Shown here: positions 1-15,583 of the stretch, in pieces | Layout: every line of letters begins with the position of its first letter | Position numbering within the stretch: the stretch's first letter is position 1 | Origin: Dentipellis sp. KUC8613 | Taxonomy: Eukaryota; Basidiomycota; Agaricomycetes; Russulales; Hericiaceae | Assembly: GCA_002286715.1 (NCBI GenBank) | Contig: NSJX01000007.1 | Span: 413,234 to 477,233 of the forward strand | DNA length: 64,000 nt | Reading direction: 5' to 3' | Notes under the pieces: generated by a model | The model's input: only the letters and a program-made list of their open reading frames with translations | Told to the model about the DNA's origin: nothing | Databases searched by the model: none | Made by a program: the position numbers and the translations under genes

Positions 1-1001
1 CATGTAGTTTCTGGTACGCATCCTTCTCTGGGCATTTTGCGGGTAAGGCCTTACTGTTCAACACAGGGTTACTACCGCGCCGCGCACGCCCTGGCCCGGG
101 TAGCACGGCATATGTCCAAGGTCCTCTGGATACCAAGCACGGATGCAGACGGTGTTCCGATGGAGGTGCTGCGCGGTATCATCCATCAGCTGAATGAGTG
201 GCGGGAGCAGTACCTGCCACATGTCGGCGTGCCCACGAATTTTGCTGCGGAATGGGACTTCGTGTCGGCCGTCTCCGCATGTGAGTCACACCGTGTCCTC
301 CTCCTGCCACGTTGCACGCGTTCTGACTCACGGTGTCGCGCGTTCCAGGCGCGAGCGACGCGACGTTTCATATCATGTGGATCATCCTGTTCAATGCGCT
401 CGACGATTTCGGCATCCGGGAGCTGAACGAGGCGGTCCACATGGGCAGCCCCGGCGCCATGCTGCCGAACTTCCACCACATCGAGGAGCTGAAGCGCAAG
501 GTGCTTGACGAGGCCCTCCACGGCGCGCTGCGCATCGCAGGATTGGTCAGTCGCTCCCCCGCTCGGCGCCGCCAAGCCACGCACTCACCGCACGCACTCA
601 CAGGCCGGCGTCCTGACGAAAAACGGGTACCTGGTAAGCCTGTCGCCGCACGCTTCTTCTGCCACGCTTACCGGAGCCGGACGGCCCTTCTCCTCCTTTC
701 CCTTTCCCAGCGCCTCGACCCCGCAGTGATGCACGTCAGCACGAACTACGCGGGCGTGCTCCTCGCGCGCTTCGGCCGCCCCGAGGTGAAGAGCTGCATC
801 GAGGGCCTCGAGCAGTACAGCTACTCGTACGAGGAGGGCGCGGACCAGGCGGCGGATCTGCGCCGCCTGTACACGCTCGCGTCGCGCGGGGAGGGCGAGT
901 TCCAGCATATGACGTCCGTCATCCCGCGCGCGGTCCCGTCGCATGCGCATGTCGCATCGGACGCGCAGATGTACATGGACGCGACGAATGCGTACCGGTG
1001 A
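1..1001 (+). CDS. Fungal transcription factor, C-terminal part (5' end outside window)
   Basis: Probable regulatory domain (fungal-specific transcription factor / MHR type) of a Zn2Cys6 activator; the DNA-binding N-terminus would lie left of the window. The model joins 1..280, 349..545, 604..633 and 711..1001, and all junctions keep frame. The 30-nt exon at 604-633 (AGVLTKNGYL) sits between introns of 58 and 77 nt. Visible motifs are FHIMWIILFNALDDFG, VMHVSTNYAGVLLARFGRPEV and SYSYEEGADQAADLRRLY. Helical, aromatic-rich sequence of this kind is usual in the last third of basidiomycete C6 factors. The family call rests on recalled resemblance, and the zinc cluster cannot be seen. Target genes are unknown. 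Confidence 0.5.
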
Positions 1002-1595
1002 CCGGTGGCCGGTCATAGAGTGTCCGCTATGGACCCTTCCGTGGTGGTAGTTATTGGGTACCGGGGCCGGTACATCGTCTTGCTTCTTGGGGTTGGTTCT
1101 ACGCACGAACGAGAACGAGCCGCGGCGCACTTCTTCTTTATTTCCCCCGCATATCATCGTTTCTTTTTCTTGTGTGTGCTGTGTGTGTGTTGTGTCGTGT
1201 TGTGTTGTTATTCGTCATCATTATCTGCTGGACTGTATTATCAGCATGGATCGCTCTGTATCGCTTTTTTGCCACGATTGAATCTTAATTCATGTGTTTT
1301 ACCACCCCATCCATCTCATCCCACCGCACCTTCCCATTTCCCGTTGATACGTCTTACATTGATACATCGCCGCCGCCGCGAGTCTTGACCACGTAGTATC
1401 TTAGCTAGCTATACGATATCGCTCTGCAGACGAAGTAGCGGGCGCACTAATACTTTAGAATGCTCCATAGTCAAGTCAACATGATGAAGTGCATGATCCA
1501 TAGAAGAATGCCATTCGCAGCAACGTCTCTCCAAATTGACATCGACGAGGAAACATCTGAGTGTACAGGGTAGAGACAGCGCAGGCCGAGGTAAG
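1002..1595. other. Convergent 3' intergenic region
   Basis: Lies between two genes that end toward each other. T-rich and TG-rich runs (about 1135-1215) fit 3' untranslated sequence. I see no coding potential or structured element. Confidence 0.6.
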
Positions 1596-3926
1596 CTAGA
1601 ACCGCACGCTCTTGACGACCTTCGAGATACCGGTCTGCTCCCCACCGTACCGCGTCGCGTCGACTGCGCCCTTGTACACCGCCTTCTGCGACGCGATGGT
1701 CTTCTTCGCCTTCTCGAACCGCTGGCGCTTCTTCACGCGCGGGTTGCGCACGCTCTTCGAGCGGTGCGGCGTCAGCCCGCGGTTCTTGAGGATCGCGCGC
1801 GTGAGCGCCCGCGGCCCTTCCGCTGTGTCGTCTTCGATGTTGGGTCTGCAGACAGTTAGGGCAGGATCAGAACCATACGTGACAAAGGAAAAGGCAAAAT
1901 GAACGCCGTACCTGGCCAGTTCCTGCATGGCCTCGTACTCCGCCTTCTTCGCCTCCTTCCGCTCCTTCTTCTGCTTCTTCACCAACGAATAATACCCATC
2001 TTCGTCCTCCTCCCCGCTTCCGCTCCCACTTGCTTCCTCCTCCTCGCGCGCGCGCTTCTTCCCCACCCCCGATCCCTCCGCATCCCCCGCATCCACATCG
2101 AGATCCTCCCCGCCCGCGCCGAGCCCCTTCTTCGCCGCCTCGCGCCGCAGCCGCTCCTCGCGCTGCTTCTGCCGCTCGCGGTACGGCACGTCGTCGTCCC
2201 CGCCCAGCGCCTCGCGCGCGCCCTGCCGCCGCGCGCTCGCGCCCTCGATGCGCGCCGTGTGGAACCGCAGCGTGCGCCGCCGCGCGGACTTGTCCGCCGC
2301 GTCCACCGCGCCGAGCGCCGTCGCCTCGCCATACGCGTCGGTATCCATGTCTGTCGGTGTGGAGGTGGACGTGGTGTTGTGCTTGGAGGTGGAGGGCACG
2401 AAGGCCGGCTCGATGAGGTCGAACATTGGTGGGGGCCTTGCCGCGGCGGTTTTGCGCTTCTTTTTAGGCGGTTCGGCGGCTTTGGATTCTGATTTCTTCG
2501 TGCTCTTGCTCTTGTCGTTGACGGACGCGGGGGAAGGCGCAGAGAGCTCTTCCTCCGCGTCGCGCAGCAGCGCGGCGAGGTCCTCGAAGTCCATCTTGCG
2601 CATCTTCTTGTTGAGCTTGAACGAGCGCGTGTCCAGCCCCGCGGCGTCGTTGGCCAGGAACGACATCTCGTCGTCGAGGTCGTCGAGATCCTCGTACTCC
2701 TCGTCTTCGTCCTCGTCGACGTCGGAGGAGGCGGAGAGGTCGAAGTCGAGGTCTTCGAGCGTGCTGAGCGCCTGTTTGAGCTGGAGGAGGCGCGGGAAGA
2801 TCGGGTGCGTGCGGAGGAGCTCCGGGCGCTGGGCGTATTTGTCGCTGGCGCGGAGATGGAGGTAGAAGGCGAGGGTGGTGGCGTATGTCAGGAGGGCCTC
2901 TGCAATGTTGGCATTAGATGAAGATGTGTGATTTTAATGCTGATAGAGTGGAACGTACGGTAGTGGAGGTGGATCATGCCGAGGGCGACATTGTCTGGCT
3001 CGTTCGCCTCCAGCCTGAAATTTATGTTAGTAGATAGTTTATTGGACTTGACAGCTTCGTACTCCTTGATGCGCTCTTGTGAGCGGACGAGCTTTTGTGC
3101 AACATCTTCCCAGTCGTTCGCTAGTGCCAATGTTTCAGGGCTGGTTTTTTGTAGGTGGCGGATGATCGCTTTCTTGTCTTGGAGCACAGGCTGCGTTTCG
3201 ACCTTTGGTGGGGGCTCGGTGTCGATGAGGTCTCTGGAGGCGAAATAAACATATGCCAGAGGAACAGAGAAGCCAGAGAAAGTGCGCACACTATGGGGTC
3301 TTCCTCCACCTCCACAACATCTCCCAAACCAAAATCGTCCTCTGCCATGACCTCACGAGCCTTCCCCTGTAACCGCTTCGCCTCCTGCTCCTCGAGCTCA
3401 TTCAGCTCCTCATCATCCGACTCCAGCTCTGCCGCGTTCGAAGAGTAGTATGCGGCCTTCGAGCGCCCCCAGCTTTCCTCTTCTTCGCTCTCCTCGTTCT
3501 CTTCGTCCGAAATCTCCGGTTGCGCCTTCGCTTTGGACTTACTTTTGCTTTTCTTCGCCGGCGCTGGAGCGGATGCCTCCTCGTCCTCGTCTTCTTCTAG
3601 CCCCTCCATATCCTCATCTTCTTCCTCGTCCTCGTCGCTATCGGATGCATGAATACCTTTGAGAGCAAAGACTTCATCCTCGTCGCCCTCGTCGTCGCTC
3701 TGGTATTCACCACCATCCAGGAGAATTTTATCTCGCGACGCATGAACTACAGAGAATTCTTATCAGAGGAATCAGGTCAACTAATAACACGAGGACACGC
3801 ACATTGGTCCTCCTCATCCATGGGTATGTCCTCCGCCCGATTCCACCGCTTCATCTTGCTGTCTTTGCGGTCCACGGGACGCGGCCCCGCTTTCGCGCCC
3901 TTCTTCGGAACGCGGCGTCGTACCAT
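1596..3926 (-). CDS. SAS10: Sas10/Utp3 small-subunit processome protein
   Basis: U3 snoRNP / SSU processome component needed for pre-18S rRNA processing in the nucleolus. Model: complement of 1596..1845, 1912..2899, 2959..3014, 3063..3233, 3290..3746, 3803..3926, giving 681 aa. The N-terminus is basic (MVRRRVPKKGAK), followed by long acidic Glu/Asp/Ser stretches. A Sas10/Utp3/C1D-type helical block follows (ALLTYATTLAFYLHLRA). The C-terminal Sas10 domain contains RNPRVKKRQRFEKAKK and ends ISKVVKSVRF. The start at 3926 is the first ATG of the open frame. The 48-nt intron 3015-3062 keeps frame whether or not it is removed; I splice it because CTAAC lies just before its AG. Its minus-strand neighbour FCF2 works in the same pathway. 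Confidence 0.9.
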
Positions 3927-4271
3927 CGTTGTCTGTTGGTATTGGCGAGGTGATATTTACTCTGCTTGCAAGGAAGCAGGAGCTAGGGTAAATGCGAGCG
4001 GCAACTTGCTTGGAGGAGTCCAAAATTTGGAGACGGCGCGCACGTGGGCGGGGACCTGATATGTTGCCGGTTGGATGCCGGCGTTCCGAGAGCTTTGGGT
4101 ATTTAGTTGCCGGGCTTCTCGCAGACTCCTCCGAGTCGACAGTTGCAGCCTGCAGCAGAGCTTGGCGTATAGATCACTTGATCATGGCAAACCCAATACT
4201 TCTTTGTTCTTTCAGAGTGTCCGACATCGCTTTAGAGTACTGGTTGACCCCGTCCCCCGCCAAATAACTCG
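3927..4271. other. Intergenic region 5' of SAS10
   Basis: 345 bp between the SAS10 start and the stop of the next minus-strand gene. It should contain the SAS10 promoter. No convincing motif or extra gene seen. Confidence 0.5.
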
Positions 4272-4706
4272 TTACAGCTCGGCCCTCTTTGGTAGCGGAA
4301 CCACCGTAGTCTCTCCGTGACTAAACTTCCTCACTCCTGTTCTCACAATCCTCAATCTTGACTTGCAATTCGGGTCTGGACACGCGACCTCTGCATCCGT
4401 CGTCATCCAGTCGTTCGGCGCCGTCACTCGCTGCTTCGCCGCAAGCAAGGGGAGCACGGCACCTGCAGTGAAGGGTAAACGTCAGTAAGTCGTTCACCAC
4501 CACCAATCCTCCGATTGATGCTACATACTGAGGGAATAGATGGAAAACCCTTGATCCGGAGGAAGGCGAAGCATCTCGCCCTCGAGGGTGAAATGGTCGC
4601 CGGGTTTGGCACCGCATAAGATACGTTCTCCGGGCGGGCAGACGACTTCTACGCGAAGATCGTATAGTTCGAAGGTGTCATCAGCTTGCGAGTTTGGTAC
4701 ACTCAT
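4272..4706 (-). CDS. TIGR04076-like small protein
   Basis: Two exons, complement of 4272..4462 and 4529..4706, separated by a 66-nt intron with a GTATGT donor; product 122 aa. It begins MSVPNSQADDTFELYDLRVEV and contains VVCPPGERILCGAKPGDHF, EMLRLPPDQGFSIYSL and, near the end, VACPDPNCKSRLRIV. The layout of a short N-terminal strand region with G-x-K-x-GD-x-F, then a proline-aromatic segment, then a late CPDP motif resembles the TIGR04076 family (function unknown, about 80-120 aa). Four cysteines could bind a metal, but that is inference. Family call from memory, moderately sure. Confidence 0.65.
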
Positions 4707-4934
4707 CGGTGAAAACGGTTGACTGAAGTAAAAAATGCGCGAAACGTTTGGGCTGCGGGATCATGGACTCATCACATGTCTATTCATGATCATCTGGTCT
4801 TTTAGTAAGTTGCCGTTGTGGTTTGATAGGCAGATATGACCCAGATAGAACAGAAAAGTATAAACCTTCTAGAATACCTACGACGAGGCGCTATGTCCAA
4901 ATAGAAACGTCCTTCGCGTACGAAGCAGCCCATA

Positions 4935-7203
<2,269 letters not shown>

Positions 7204-7464
7204 GTTAGGGCGCGATCTCAAAAGACATGATAGGCTTCTTAGAGTAGTGATGCGTTAGTGATTGTCGATATATTATAAAGCCGTGTTGCTCGTTGTTTTC
7301 TGTGGATGGATACGGCGAAAGGACAACTGAGGGTGTCGTGCGCCGGCGTGGCGGAGCCATCGCGACAATTGGCAAGCGCCCGCGAGCTTAGGCGTGTTTG
7401 CACTCGCTTGCCGTCCCTTACCTTACGACCACCACCTCCCCGCCCCTCCTCCTTACCTTCAACC

Positions 7465-10251
<2,787 letters not shown>

Positions 10252-10384
10252 ACTTCTTCTCTGTCTCGCTCACCTCCGCTGTTCTGTAGTTCCTCCCCAC
10301 CTCATTACGTTATCATCCGAAGTTGTCTGTGCTGTAGCATATTCCGCGTCATATCACTATACAGTTGTTTTTTGGCGGAACAGC

Positions 10385-10889
10385 ATGCGCGGTTTGCTTT
10401 TCCGAAGATCTTGTTGCTATGCACGGGGCGCTGAGAAGGTGAGTTTTACGCGCCGGTTCTATCAGTAGTTTCTTTCGGTTCCTTTCGCTTGTCTTTCTTG
10501 GCTATACCGCGGCCGCCAGCATGTGCAGATCCTGAATCCATTGGCTCTCGCGAAGGGCCACCGAAAGAGCTATGGGAGAAAGAAGGTCGTGGACGCCGAT
10601 TTATTGACGTAAGACCACCATTCAAACTCTAAAGGTTCTCCTGTCCTGGCGAGTTGTTCAATTGATTTCAAGGGCACATGCTCACGAGGCGTCTACGATT
10701 TTAGACTCGACAGCACGAATTTACCAGTACCTGCATTCTGCACCGGTTCTGGCCGCCCCAGCCGCGGAGGGGTGTCTTCGTGCAGCTCGTACCTCGGCAC
10801 AGAACCGCATGCCGTCCGGCATGGGTATTCGACTCGTTCAGAAGAGGGCATCGAAGGCGCCGCACCTGCCCCCCCGGGCGAGCCGGTGA
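10385..10889 (+). CDS. Hypothetical 119-aa protein, possibly mitochondrial
   Basis: Tentative three-exon gene: 10385..10438, 10520..10608, 10673..10889, with introns of 81 and 64 nt, both starting GTRAG. It begins MRGLLFRRSCCYARGAEK, Arg-rich and without acidic residues at first, as in a mitochondrial presequence. It continues NPLALAKGHRKSYGRKKVV and ASTILDSTARIYQYL, then an Ala/Arg-rich tail. I recognise no family. It is supported only by frame continuity across two good introns and its position between two solid plus-strand genes. It may have more exons or not be a gene. Confidence 0.35.
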
Positions 10890-11131
10890 GAACGCGGCGC
10901 CTTCCTCGGTATGAGCACGCCCCTCGCGTGCGCTGTTTCCCCGCCACTATTGCCTCCGGGAGTCGCACAAACTCAATGCGTGCGGTGCGCTTGAGAGTCC
11001 TTAAATGCGTGCCAGGCTGGCAGTGGGCGGGTCTCCTGTCGCCTGTCGCCTTCTCGGCTCTTGCCCTCGTTCACCTGCGAGATACGCTCCTTACTTCTTT
11101 TTGAGCCCACTCGGCGAGTTTACGTGACAAG

Positions 11132-13430
11132 ATGGACCAGCCGGTTGTGATTGACGATACCTTTGGGAGCGCACTCATTGGGCTGCTGCTTGGGGCCGTG
11201 TGAGTATGCGTTTCTCTTCCTTGATAAACAAAGGATGCTGATGCATCTTCAACAGGCTCTACGGTGTAACGCTTCTGCAGACGTAGGTGTTCTGTTCATA
11301 TTGTCGAGATGTTGTACTGATGATGTTCAAGGTGGCTATATTTCCGGTAATTGCAGATAACCGAATATGTCGGGAAGTAAAAGAACTGAACTGGTGGAAC
11401 AGACATTATGAGAAAGACTCGCGCATTCTGAAATCTGTGGTTCTTCTTCTGTGGTACGCCCTCCCGTCTTGGACGTTGGATTGCTATGGACGCCGTCTCT
11501 AGGTTTCTCGATACATTACACCTTGCATTATGTGCAAGGACAATCTATTGGTACGTGTGCGGGCGTGAAACGGCAGTCCCATCCAGTGATGCTGACGCCG
11601 TGAATCCAGGTATTTAATCACGAACTACAACAATCCAAGCGCGTTGGCAGACGACATGTGGTGAGTTCATCCGAAACTGATCATTCTCTCAATCCATGCT
11701 CACTGGAACTTTTACAGGGCAATGAGTGTACGTCTTTCCCCTATATATTTATCTCAGTCCTCTGTCTAACCGCTTCTTTTCTCGCATAGCTTCAAACAGA
11801 TTGCAACGTACGTGTCACTTCACTGCACGGGTCGTGTATCCTTGCTTATCAAAAACATCCCAGGGTGTCATCGGTCTCATAGTGGAGGTGTAAGTCCAAA
11901 TGAAAGATTAGATAGTGGATGCCGGTTTCTGACGTAGTCGCAGATTCTTTGCGCGTCGCGTTTACATGAGTAGGTGTTCCGTCCAGTTTCAGGTTGTGCC
12001 CTATCTGACGACATATTATAGTGAGCCGGAACTGGCTCATCACAGGTCTCATAGTAAGTTGCTGTTTCCTGTGCAATTTTTCTTCGCTGACGGCAGTATA
12101 GGTCGTCTTGGCGTGTATTCATTTTGGTACGCTGCGCAATCATAGAAGTCTGTTCCGAAAAAAATCTCATATCTTTCGTCGGAACTGTCAGGACTGGGGG
12201 TCGGTACGTCTGCCACTTGATAACTCGTTCCTGTCATCAGGCTAACTCGCCGGGGCCAGTCTTCACTGTCGAATCGTAAGTGTGGTGGCGTACTGCACGG
12301 GACTCCACTGAACCTAGCCCACAGATTTATCCTCGTTCAATTCTCTCGATTCCCCGAATTGACAGTGAGTCTCGACCTCGGAGCACCAGCATGACGAAAT
12401 GTTCTTAAAACAGACTGACAGTGGATCACCTGCACGGGGCTCGGATGTGCGGCGGCTGCAGACCTACTTATAGCCTTCACGATGTGCTGGTACTTATTCC
12501 GGAGCAGGACGGGATTCGAGCGGTGAGTGCTTCTATCAGATGAATGAAGATCGTCGGTTTCTTACAGGGCTGGTCTATTGGACAGAACGGATAGCATGAT
12601 AACAACACTGATGATATACAGTATCAACACGGGCCTGGTTACAAGGTGCGTCCTTCTGGGTATCTCGTATCTTCATGGTGCTGATATCAGGGCAGCATCG
12701 TGGCCACTGGTGCTGTTATCGCGGTAAGGTCTTTTATTGGATCTGTCACCTCCGCCCTAATCTTAGTGCTCCTGCTATAGTTTGCTGTCATGCCCCTGAA
12801 TTTCGTGTGGCTTGCGTTTTTCTGGGTGCTTGGAAAATGTGAGTCCTTTGCTACCCGTACCTGATCTAATGCTGACAATTTTGAAAGGCTATGTGAATTC
12901 ATTGTTGGCCATGTACGCATGTAGAATCCTGAATCAAGGACACTTCACTGACTTGGCTCTAGTCTGAACAGCCGAGATGTTATACGTGAGAAGGCGTCTG
13001 CGGAACCAGGAAGTTTCGTCCAAATGTCGACAATCAGACCACATCCTGAGGATCACACCCCAACCCGCAGGTCAAGCCTTGTGCGAAAGGTAGGTCACAT
13101 TTGCCGTTCGCACGTTGGCCTGGACGATTCACCAAAAATATACCTAGGTACCAACTGCTCTGACGGTCCAAGTTCAGACCACAACGGAATACAAGAGCGA
13201 CTACCCGAACTCACCAAACTCTCAAACGTCAAAGATCTCGTTTTCGCCAACGAGAACGACAGATATTGTGAGTAGACCCTACGAAGGGTCGAAGTGTTGT
13301 CAATGACGTGCATATGCTTTTTTAGGAAGAGTATAAGCGCAGCGACTCGATGCCGAGTTTCGAGTCGACTCCGCCTTTGCCGGTGACATTCCCGCGGTCA
13401 CCAGGACTTCATGCCAAGTTCGACGTGTAA
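11132..13430 (+). CDS. DUF6534-type seven-helix membrane protein, 23 exons
   Basis: Exons: 11132-11199, 11256-11282, 11332-11346, 11403-11453, 11503-11550, 11610-11660, 11718-11727, 11790-11807, 11864-11889, 11944-11969, 12022-12053, 12102-12126, 12192-12203, 12260-12275, 12325-12364, 12422-12522, 12586-12645, 12696-12723, 12781-12838, 12888-12912, 12963-13089, 13148-13267, 13326-13430. Product 362 aa. Family-typical segments: IDDTFGSALIGLLLGAVLYG, LLQTWLYF, WFLDTLHLAL, FFARRVYMMSRNW, LGVVFTVESF, RTGFERTDSMI, SINTGLVTSI and GKCYVNSLLAILNSRDVI. About seven hydrophobic helices occupy residues 10-255; the Ser/Thr-rich cytoplasmic tail follows. DUF6534 proteins are plasma-membrane-like proteins of Agaricomycetes with unknown function. 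Every junction preserves frame although exons are as short as 10 nt. Confidence 0.85.
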
Positions 13431-14005
13431 GCGCCAATTGGCATCTGTACTTCATCGCCTTCTGGTGGACCGAGAGTTCCGGTCGAACTGTTACTTGTAG
13501 CCAGTGATGTTCATAGATACCCTGTAGTATACCCTACCAATTCCAGGCTGCCTCCCTGCATGGATTGTGTTGCGCATTGAGAGAGCGTCAACCAAAGCTT
13601 TCTCTGTCATGTTGAGTGTGTATTAGAAATACCTGATCAAATGCACTGAGTAAACAGGCGCGTGCATCAAAGAACAGCTGTCGTCAATCATCTGTGGAGT
13701 CACCCTCATAAGAATTTGAACTTGACAAGGCTGAATGATGAAAAATGGAAATGGCGGGGTACCGGTGTAGTATTTCAGTATAGTACCGTTCTGATCCAAA
13801 GCACGCACACCAAATCTCGGAATAGAGCTGCGACTGGTCCTGGAGGCAATGGTCAGGATGATGCTATCCTCGAATATGCAGTACGAAGGTAGAGAGACAT
13901 CAGGTTCTGACTTGATATGGCGATGTACCGATGACCGTGATTCCGAGGCGGCGCTTGGAGGACGACGCGACTCTGAGCCTCGTGCTGGGTGTTCCCACGA
14001 CCGCG
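13431..14005. other. Intergenic region before RTT109
   Basis: 575 bp holding the 3' end of the DUF6534 gene and the RTT109 promoter. The frame of RTT109 stays open upstream to an ATG at 13931, but that extension (MTVIPRRRLEDD...) does not resemble the family. Nothing else seen. Confidence 0.5.
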
Positions 14006-15583
14006 ATGAACCTCCGCGACAGTCTCCTCGCTGCTCTTGCCTCCCTCCCGGGCACCAGGGAAATTCACATCCATGTCCTCGTCACCGCACCAAGGAAATA
14101 CAGCGCACTCTATCCATATGCAATTCCTCGCCCTCGCCTCTATGCACAAGATATCCTGGTCCTACTCTCAGAGCAACCCGACCCTGACGCTCCTCGCGTT
14201 CTAGTCTCCGCTATTGAGGGCTGTCTATACCATTCACCGACGACGTCGACAGCGATCTTGTATGTTGGGAAAGTCGACTCGACTGGCCAGGGCATGGCGC
14301 CCCCACCGACGGCAACCCTAGTGAAAGCCTTTGTGCGCTGGTACGCTGACCCTGCAACGCGACCGGTGCCGGCTGAGCACCTGTGGGTGCATCTCTTCGC
14401 ACGCGCACAGGGCCAGTATCTCTTCCCAAACTCGGTGGAATACGAAGGGAAAAAGCCACTGAGCGATCGAAAGCTCTGTGCATGGTGGCGCCGAGTTCTC
14501 GGCGAGGTTGCGGGGCAGGTGCTAGGCTCGGACAGCATGCGCGACGGCGGACGCGTCAAACTATACTACATCTTGCCCGGCTGCAATGAGCTCGAAGCCT
14601 CACAGATCCTCGGCTCTGCCATCTCTGCCTCATCCTCATCCTTGTCTCTCGCCTCGCCTCAGCCCGCCTGGACTTATGGCCATCCCTACAGCCAGACCGA
14701 ATTCCCCCTGCCATGCCCGCCGCCCACCGCAGATACCCCCAATCTAGGCCATTTCATACCCTCTTTCGAAGATGACCCCAAAAACCGATTCATGGACGAG
14801 ATCGCGCTCCTTACAGAGGCCGAAGGCACCAAGTCGCCCGTGCGCAAGCGCCCACGCCTCGCGTCTCGCGGGGGAAAAACGGAGAAGGATGCTGATCACG
14901 AGAAGGAGAAGGAGAAGGAACATGCCAGGGACGAGAAGCCGAAAGGCGAACTTGGGAGTGTGAAGCCGGACGAGTTCTGGGACCGCATGTCATTCCGCCA
15001 GGAATGCGTCGCAGGGGCAATCACCGGGTTTTTCGTGGCAATATTCTCGTCGCCTCCGTACAAAGGAAAGCCCGTTTCCAGACCGTCGCCTCTCGCTCCT
15101 CAGCCGGGGCAGGTGCCTACTGCCATGAACAAGCGCATTCTCACCAGCTTGATGCAGGGCAATGAGTTTTCTACTTTGGAGCGCGGGCAGAAGGCGACTG
15201 AGATCCTCGAAGGAGCCATCCGCGGCCTTTGCGAAGGCCTTACATCTACCACCGCACCGACCTCTCGCTCTCATGTGCCTGAGGGTCAGTCAGCCCAGAC
15301 CGATGGGGATGGATTGCTCGTGGTCCCGCGCACCCCGCCGCGCAAAAATACGCATCTTCCGTCATTGGAGGACATATCGCCCAATCCCTTCGACGAACCC
15401 GAAGCAACGCTTGAGACCTATCGCGCCCACATCTATGGGTCGGTCTATGTCAGCAACCCTCCACTTCCTCCCAAGGCGGCAGTGCGGAGTGCGGAGACGG
15501 ACGGCGCAGGAGACGGCGCCCCGCAAGCACCCAAGGTGAACGTCCTAACGGTGCGAAAGAAGAAAAAGAAGACAGATGCGTAG
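14006..15583 (+). CDS. RTT109: Rtt109/KAT11 histone H3 acetyltransferase
   Basis: Fungal-specific acetyltransferase acting with Asf1/Vps75 on H3 K56 and H3 N-terminal lysines during replication-coupled nucleosome assembly. Single exon, 525 aa from the Met at 14006 (MNLRDSLLAALASLPGTREI), the start I favour because it matches the family N-terminus. An in-frame ATG at 13931 would add 25 residues. Motifs: LVTAPRKYSALYPYA, RLYAQDILVLLSEQ, YVGKVDSTGQG, LFARAQGQYLFPNS, KLCAWWRRVLG and, after a charged disordered loop (about residues 290-330), DEFWDRMSFRQECVAGAITGF. The tail is basic (RKKKKKTDA). It is the longest intronless gene in the window. Confidence 0.9.
   Translation: MNLRDSLLAALASLPGTREIHIHVLVTAPRKYSALYPYAIPRPRLYAQDILVLLSEQPDPDAPRVLVSAIEGCLYHSPTTSTAILYVGKVDSTGQGMAPPPTATLVKAFVRWYADPATRPVPAEHLWVHLFARAQGQYLFPNSVEYEGKKPLSDRKLCAWWRRVLGEVAGQVLGSDSMRDGGRVKLYYILPGCNELEASQILGSAISASSSSLSLASPQPAWTYGHPYSQTEFPLPCPPPTADTPNLGHFIPSFEDDPKNRFMDEIALLTEAEGTKSPVRKRPRLASRGGKTEKDADHEKEKEKEHARDEKPKGELGSVKPDEFWDRMSFRQECVAGAITGFFVAIFSSPPYKGKPVSRPSPLAPQPGQVPTAMNKRILTSLMQGNEFSTLERGQKATEILEGAIRGLCEGLTSTTAPTSRSHVPEGQSAQTDGDGLLVVPRTPPRKNTHLPSLEDISPNPFDEPEATLETYRAHIYGSVYVSNPPLPPKAAVRSAETDGAGDGAPQAPKVNVLTVRKKKKKTDA

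Noticed and set aside
3015..3047. 33-nt intron in SAS10 starting at GTCCAA
   Set aside because: Shorter than any well-supported intron in the window; a 48-nt alternative with the same acceptor is available.
13931..14005. Upstream in-frame start extending RTT109 by 25 residues
   Set aside because: The family N-terminus matches the Met at 14006; the extra residues look like leader sequence.
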